Below, piece after piece: positions 59,442 to 64,000 of a stretch of DNA of 64,000 nt. The stretch is from Phytopythium helicoides (lineage: Eukaryota; Oomycota; Peronosporomycetes; Pythiales; Pythiaceae): positions 868,001 to 932,000 of the forward strand of contig JANFNE010000005.1 in the NCBI GenBank assembly GCA_024867545.1, in the 5' to 3' direction. Positions within the stretch are counted from its first letter, which is position 1. The number at the start of each line of letters is the position of its first letter. The notes beneath the pieces were generated by a model, which did not search any database, was not told where the DNA came from, and saw nothing but the letters and a program-made list of their open reading frames with translations. The position numbers were made by a program, and so were the translations under genes.

Positions 59442-60990
59442 TTAAGTGGCATCGACAGCTTCGTAGCCGGGGAACCGGTTAGGGTAAAAGTTTGTGCCTT
59501 CAAACGTCTCGTCACGGCACAACTTCCCAAGCTCCTCCGCCACCTTGAGATACTCCCACGCAAGTGGCACTGACGTGTGCAGCTCGATGGACACGTCCGT
59601 GCTTGTGATATATCCCGAGCTCGACTTGGACGCCATGCTCGCCAGCCGATCTGCAACCTTGTCTTCTCGATGCGAGTCCGCCATGAGTACAAGTAGACCG
59701 CCATCAAACTTCCGCAAGTGATAGCCCAGCTTTAACGTCTTTTGTAACTGAGCTGCTTGGTACAGATCATCCGGAGACACTAGTTCCACGCCGCGAGCGC
59801 GGTTGAACATGCAGTATATGTCTGAAAGTGTCATGATTCCTCCGTTGCGTGGCATGTGGTCGCCGAGGTACTCGGCCAATTGCCGTGCAAGCTGCTGGAA
59901 GTAGGCGCCACCAGAGTTTTCGCGAGTCACCGGGCTCGTGATACCCATGTCGAGCATGAGCGCCGTCAGCTTGTTTACGTCGTCCTCTTTAGTGCTGCTG
60001 TCTGCTTCTCCCGCGTCAGCCGACGCTGACTGGGCCGCAGCAGCCTTTTGCGTGTCCACATATCGCTCAATGAGCCCAACCTGTGCGCAAGCACAACCCA
60101 TGTTAGATCAGAGCAGTAACGAAGGGCTTGGATGCAACGTACCACATCGCGCGCCTTGACCATGAGATTGTTTAGATCCGAGAAAGCAGTAGCAGCGAGC
60201 TCACTTGTCTTCTTTCTGCGCTTCTTGCTGACGGCGAAGTATCCCGGCGATGCCAGCATCGGCAGCATTGAACTGGCGCTTGACGAGCCGGCGGTCGGCC
60301 AAGTGACTCGGGTGCGTGTCTCGCCAAGCCTTGCGGCGCAGCGCAGCATCCAGCGGGTTGAAGAAGTCGTCTCGACCGCCGTCCTTGAACGACAGCTTGA
60401 GATACGCGCTGGTGGGGATTGGCGCCGACTTGACCGCAAAGTCCACGCGCACCTTGGCTGCCCATGCATTCGCTCAATGAGTCTCCACATTTCTTCTCGA
60501 TTCCACCACCGCCTAGCTCGCGCGTACCCGAACGCGCGAGAAAGCCCGCCTCTTTCGTGAGGCGCGTGACCCACTCGAGCGGCAGGAAGAGCGCCGTGGG
60601 CGGCGAGTGCGACTCGTCGAGGTAGAAGAGGCGGTGAGTGGTGACGGCGCAGCGACCGCGCACGTGCTGAGTCTTCTCGCTGTGGTCGTACAGGCTGATT
60701 TGCTCCTCACTGTAGATCTCCACCTCGCTGCCGTACAGCGCGGGCCTCCCCGCCGACGTGAGCTGCAGCGCTGCGCGTCGCGACAATCAAACCCGTTAAC
60801 AAGGAACTCCCGTGGACGCCGGAGAAGCGCGGCGCGTACGCTGCAGCAGGTCCAGCGCGGACCGGAAGACCGCGCGCGCACTGGAGGAGGACTCGTCCGG
60901 CGCCTCCGCCATGTCCTCCGCGGCCCGCCCGCCCGACTGCAGCCGCGCGAACGTCCCCGCGAGCGGCGCCTCAGTCGCGCGGTTGTGCAT
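59442..60990 (-). CDS. VPS36: ESCRT-II subunit VPS36
   Basis: Part of the ESCRT-II complex that sorts ubiquitinated cargo into multivesicular endosomes. Exons 60990-60840, 60770-60528, 60457-60143 and 60080-59442, 448 aa when one extra base near 60213 is ignored. The N-terminal GLUE/PH-like domain reads YSEEQISLYDHSEKTQHVRG and VTTHRLFYLDES. A linker follows (KTSELAATAFSDLNNLMVKA). The C-terminal winged-helix part reads YFQQLARQLAEYLGDHMPRN, GGIMTLSDIYCMFNRARGVE and LVSPDDLYQAAQLQKTLKLG. The exon 1 start MHNRATEAPLAGTFA is the only suitable ATG. Confidence 0.9.
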
Positions 60991-61138
60991 GGAGAAGCTG
61001 CCTGGTGATGATGCCGCCCGGAGTACGACTCAGTGAACGCAATCGACGTGTGGACCACATGGACACACTTCAACTCGCGTGATCCAATTTGGGCTTGATT
61101 GAACTCGCTGCCGTGCACTTCGCCCGACCGGCAGAGCC

Positions 61139-62443
61139 ATGCAGCTGAGACGGCTGTACCTGCGGTACTTCCCACCGGCGATCCGCCTCGAATATGCGAC
61201 CTCGAGTGGAGAGATCAGGCAAAAAACCATCGACCTGTTGCACGTGAGCGCCGAGTCCAACTTGACAATTGTTACGCAGCAGCTGATCGACTCGGAGCGG
61301 CTGCTGACCCGTGCAGTTGCTCCCAAGCTGCGCGAGTTGCTTCATCGCCTCGTGCACAAGCAGCTGACGCTCCACCATGCCTCTCGTGGCGAGAAAGCTC
61401 ACCATCGAAAGAAGATAGAATGCCACTCCGCACACAGACCACATCTTCTGCCGATGACCAATATGGCGGTGAGCAAGTCAGCCAAGCTGATTGCGACTGC
61501 CAGCTATGACAAGACCATCCATCTCTTGCGGCCGTTTGACCCACCTTCTTCCAAGCCAGAAAAGCCGACAGACAACTCGCTCGTCGGTCACGAAAGTGTG
61601 GTCTTTTGTCTCGCGTTCCGTCAATACCGCTCGAACCTGCTGCTCTCAGGCTCATTTGACAAGACGTGCCGCATCTGGGACGTCGATCAGCAGAAAGTCC
61701 GAGGTGTGTATCGAGGGCATGAAGGAGAAGTAGTCAGAGTCACATTTTCACGCACAGGCGACTGCTTTGGTAGCTGTTCGATGGACTGTACTGCAGTTGT
61801 GTGGGACATCGAGACAGAAACCGAGCAGTTCGCACTGACAGGGCATTCAGCAGAGGTATCGAGCCTCGTGTTTGACTCGACTTCTCGACTTATCGCTACT
61901 GGGTCGTGCGACTCGACAGTTAGGCTCTGGGATTCTCGATACGGTGCATGTTTCCGCTCACTCGAAAATCACGACGCCGACATATCAGCGGTACAGTTCG
62001 ACTACCAGAGTAGTCTGCTGCTTTCAGCGTCAGCGGACGGGACTTGCAAAGTTTGGGATGTCCGAATGACCAAGTGTTTGTTTGACTGGAATGACCACGG
62101 TAACAGCGAGGTCACCGACGCGACATTCAATGCATCTGGGGCCCTGGTAGTGACCTGTGGAGCCGATGGACGTGCATTTATTTACGATTCGCTGACGGGT
62201 ACAAGGCGCTGTGCACTTTCGGGTCATTCAAAGGCGGCGACCAAGGTGGGCTTTAACGTGCAGAGCTCGCATGTACTCACGACGAGCGCAGACAGCACCG
62301 CAAGGGTGTGGGACGCCTACTCGGGAGCTTGTGTGGAAGTTTTGCGGGGCCACGAAGAGGAAGTGGTCGACGGCATTTTCAGCTACGACGGGCGCTCGAT
62401 CGTGACGCTTTCAACTGATAATTCGCTGCGCGTGTGGCAATGA
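61139..62443 (+). CDS. DAW1: dynein assembly factor with WD repeats 1 (ODA16)
   Basis: Adaptor that loads outer-arm dynein onto intraflagellar transport; fits an organism with flagellated zoospores. Intronless, 434 aa, close to the animal/algal length. The N-terminus MQLRRLYLRYFPPAIRLEY matches the family-specific start. About seven WD40 repeats follow, for example LLSGSFDKTCRIWDVD, LIATGSCDSTVRLWDS and VLTTSADSTARVWDAYSG, ending STDNSLRVWQ. Frame intact. It is divergent from VPS36 with about 150 bp between the ATGs. Confidence 0.93.
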   Translation: MQLRRLYLRYFPPAIRLEYATSSGEIRQKTIDLLHVSAESNLTIVTQQLIDSERLLTRAVAPKLRELLHRLVHKQLTLHHASRGEKAHHRKKIECHSAHRPHLLPMTNMAVSKSAKLIATASYDKTIHLLRPFDPPSSKPEKPTDNSLVGHESVVFCLAFRQYRSNLLLSGSFDKTCRIWDVDQQKVRGVYRGHEGEVVRVTFSRTGDCFGSCSMDCTAVVWDIETETEQFALTGHSAEVSSLVFDSTSRLIATGSCDSTVRLWDSRYGACFRSLENHDADISAVQFDYQSSLLLSASADGTCKVWDVRMTKCLFDWNDHGNSEVTDATFNASGALVVTCGADGRAFIYDSLTGTRRCALSGHSKAATKVGFNVQSSHVLTTSADSTARVWDAYSGACVEVLRGHEEEVVDGIFSYDGRSIVTLSTDNSLRVWQ

Positions 62444-62678
62444 AAATCCTAACATGACTTTGCGGTGTCGTTTGTCAGTTTTTGTTTGTTTTGCTTTGTT
62501 TTGTTGTTGGCTCTGCGTTTATTATGAAAGCATAAAGGAAAGCGGCATCGAGGAGCAAGCGAGCAGCGCGCGGGCAAGGCGGGGACAGACGTGGTGGATT
62601 AAAATCCAATAAGAGACCTGCCGCCTCGACCCACTCGCTCCGAGGGTGCGTGTCGTAGATCGGCTGGCGGCTGGTAAC

Positions 62679-63449
62679 TTAGCAACATCCTTTCTTCGGC
62701 GGCGCGGTTTTTGTGCTCAGGTTGACATTTCCGCCACCGGGCTTGGGAGCGCCGCCCTCCTCCATCAGGCGGTTCTTGACTTCGCGCGCGATCTCGATGA
62801 AGCCGCTCTCGACGTTAATATTGTTCTTGGCACTTGTCTCGAAGAACTTGACGCCGTATTCGTCTGCGAGGGCCTGACCCTCCTCCGTGCTCACAACCTT
62901 GTCATCCGTCATATCGCATTTGTTGCCGATCAGGATCTTGTTGACGTGCACGTCTGCGTGCTGCTGGATCTGCCCGACCCAGTTGCGGATGCTCTGGAAC
63001 GATGCGCGGTCGGTCACATCGTACACCAATAAAATACCCTGCGCGCCGCGGAAGTAGGACGTCGTGATGGTACGAAAGCGCTCCTGGCCGGCCGTGTCCC
63101 AAATCTGCGCACCCGAGCCAGCGTCAGAGCCCACGTGCTCCACGCAAGCATTCGACACAAAGCGGTCAAAGAGGACGCACCTGCAGCTTCACCTTCTTGC
63201 TATCGAGCTCTATGTTCTTAATCTTGAAGTCGATGCCGATGGTCGTGATGAACGTCGGGGAAAACGAGTCGTTCGCGTAGCGCAGCAGCAAGCACGTCTT
63301 GCCGACGCCTGTCGTTGCCGCACAAAAACCTGCCACGTCAGCACCGACGCGCACCCTCAGCTGAGCACTACGCGCCAGCGAGACGCACCGCTGTCGCCGA
63401 TCATGAGCAGCTTGATCTGCATGTCGAACGGGTTCTCGTGGCGCGCCAT
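62679..63449 (-). CDS. Rab8/Rab1-family small GTPase
   Basis: Membrane-traffic switch. Exons 63449-63389, 63308-63181 and 63104-62679, 204 aa. G-motifs: G1 GDSGVGKTC, switch [14 protein letters not shown]3 [10 protein letters not shown]4 GNKCDM, G5 ETSAK. The C-terminus GCC is a dual geranylgeranylation site. The [19 protein letters not shown] and [17 protein letters not shown] stretches suit Rab8 (exocytic) rather than endocytic Rabs, with Rab1 as the alternative. Frame intact. Confidence 0.93.
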
Positions 63450-64000
63450 GGTGGCCCTCGTCGGTCAGGTCCTGCACGAAACGCCCCCGCGAACGAAATA
63501 AGACCCTCGTCATGAGCTAAGAAGAAAGGGCAGTGTGGAGGTCAAGTAGGTGTGCTGCACGCGCGGCTGAATAAGTCATCGAGCGCCTCGTCGTCGTCAC
63601 GTCCTGTCGTCGCGGCGACGACGACGGCGCCTTCTTATCCGCCGCGTACCCCCTCGCGCTCCACCGGCGCCCCACAAAGATCGCGTCGGCGCCCGCACTC
63701 GCACAGCGCACGCAACCAGCGAGCGAAGGCGCGAACGCTCGGCGCCTCCACGGCCTCCGACGGGAAAGGACGCACGTGGCGGCCGGTGGGAAGCCGAGCC
63801 GAGCCAAGGCGGCGCCGAGGGGGAGCGCCCAAGTCTCGTCGTCGGGATCGCCGGTACACGCGCGCACGCACACACACTCGACCTCCAGCTACAGGATGCA
63901 CGCGCACCTTGCGGGTCGGGCTGGAGGGCGCTGCTGGAGCTGCTCGCGCGGCGTTTTTCCGTCTGCTGCTTTGCTTTTTTTCCCCCGTCGCGCCGGCGAA
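63450..64000. other. upstream of Rab gene to window end, no supported gene
   Basis: About 550 bp, GC-rich. A minus-strand frame (63517-63873) is open but Arg/Ala-rich and without domain signal. It probably represents Rab promoter and 5' UTR sequence. Confidence 0.45.

Noticed and set aside
63517..63873. 118-codon frame on the - strand near the right edge
   Set aside because: Arg/Ala-rich, no domain, lies in the Rab upstream region; splicing to Rab not supported.
1..64000. tRNA, rRNA, CRISPR, insertion sequence or viral insertion
   Set aside because: None seen: no tRNA cloverleaf or rRNA core sequence, no regularly spaced repeats, no transposase, integrase or reverse-transcriptase motifs in any frame read.

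Overview
The window reads as nuclear DNA of an oomycete, probably Pythium/Globisporangium- or Phytophthora-like. It is GC-rich and gene-dense. Introns are short, mostly 60-90 nt, with GTRNGT donors and CTAAC/CTGAC branch sites 20-35 nt before the acceptor. Marker families include a cellulose-binding PAN/Apple wall protein (CBEL type), PX-PH phospholipases D, a one-repeat SHAQKYF-type Myb and a flagellar assembly factor. All calls come from reading the sequence; no database search was run.

Layout. 1-6.5 kb: 3' truncated Myb factor (-), a 2.2 kb spacer, an unidentified 5-exon gene (+) and a convergent Tudor-like/coiled-coil gene (-). 6.6-14.9 kb: an unclear spacer, then three tandem paralogous amino-acid/polyamine permeases (-), each with the same 8-exon plan. 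15.3-21.2 kb: a four-domain voltage-gated Ca2+-type channel (-). 21.5-31 kb: purple acid phosphatase (-), cysteinyl-tRNA synthetase (+), ribosomal protein eL6 (+), IQ-motif protein (-), PFK-2/FBPase-2-like enzyme (+). 31.3-41.6 kb, all +: kinesin, CBEL-like wall protein, IMP-dehydrogenase-like protein, RNF126-type RING ligase, tail-anchored unknown. 41.7-54.6 kb, all -: PP2A scaffold subunit, three-PH-domain protein, two paralogous PX-PH phospholipases D. 55-63.5 kb: GT90/CAP10-like glycosyltransferase (+), coiled-coil protein (-), a doubtful small gene (+), VPS36 (-), DAW1/ODA16 (+), Rab8/Rab1-like GTPase (-).

Themes. Housekeeping genes (CysRS, eL6, PP2A-A, VPS36, Rab) are mixed with zoospore or wall functions (DAW1, CBEL, channel) and membrane-lipid signalling (two PLDs beside a multi-PH protein). 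No operon logic is expected here. Neighbours run both head-to-head and tail-to-tail, with spacers mostly under 800 bp.

Two points stand out. First, two enzyme homologues lack residues normally essential for catalysis: the IMPDH-like protein (catalytic Cys replaced by Ser, Arg-Tyr flap absent) and the phosphatase half of the PFK-2 homologue (both catalytic His absent). Second, ten genes carry about two dozen single-base indels that break otherwise conserved frames, while about fifteen interleaved genes carry none. Uncorrected homopolymer or long-read errors are the simplest explanation, but the pattern needs checking before any of these is called a pseudogene.
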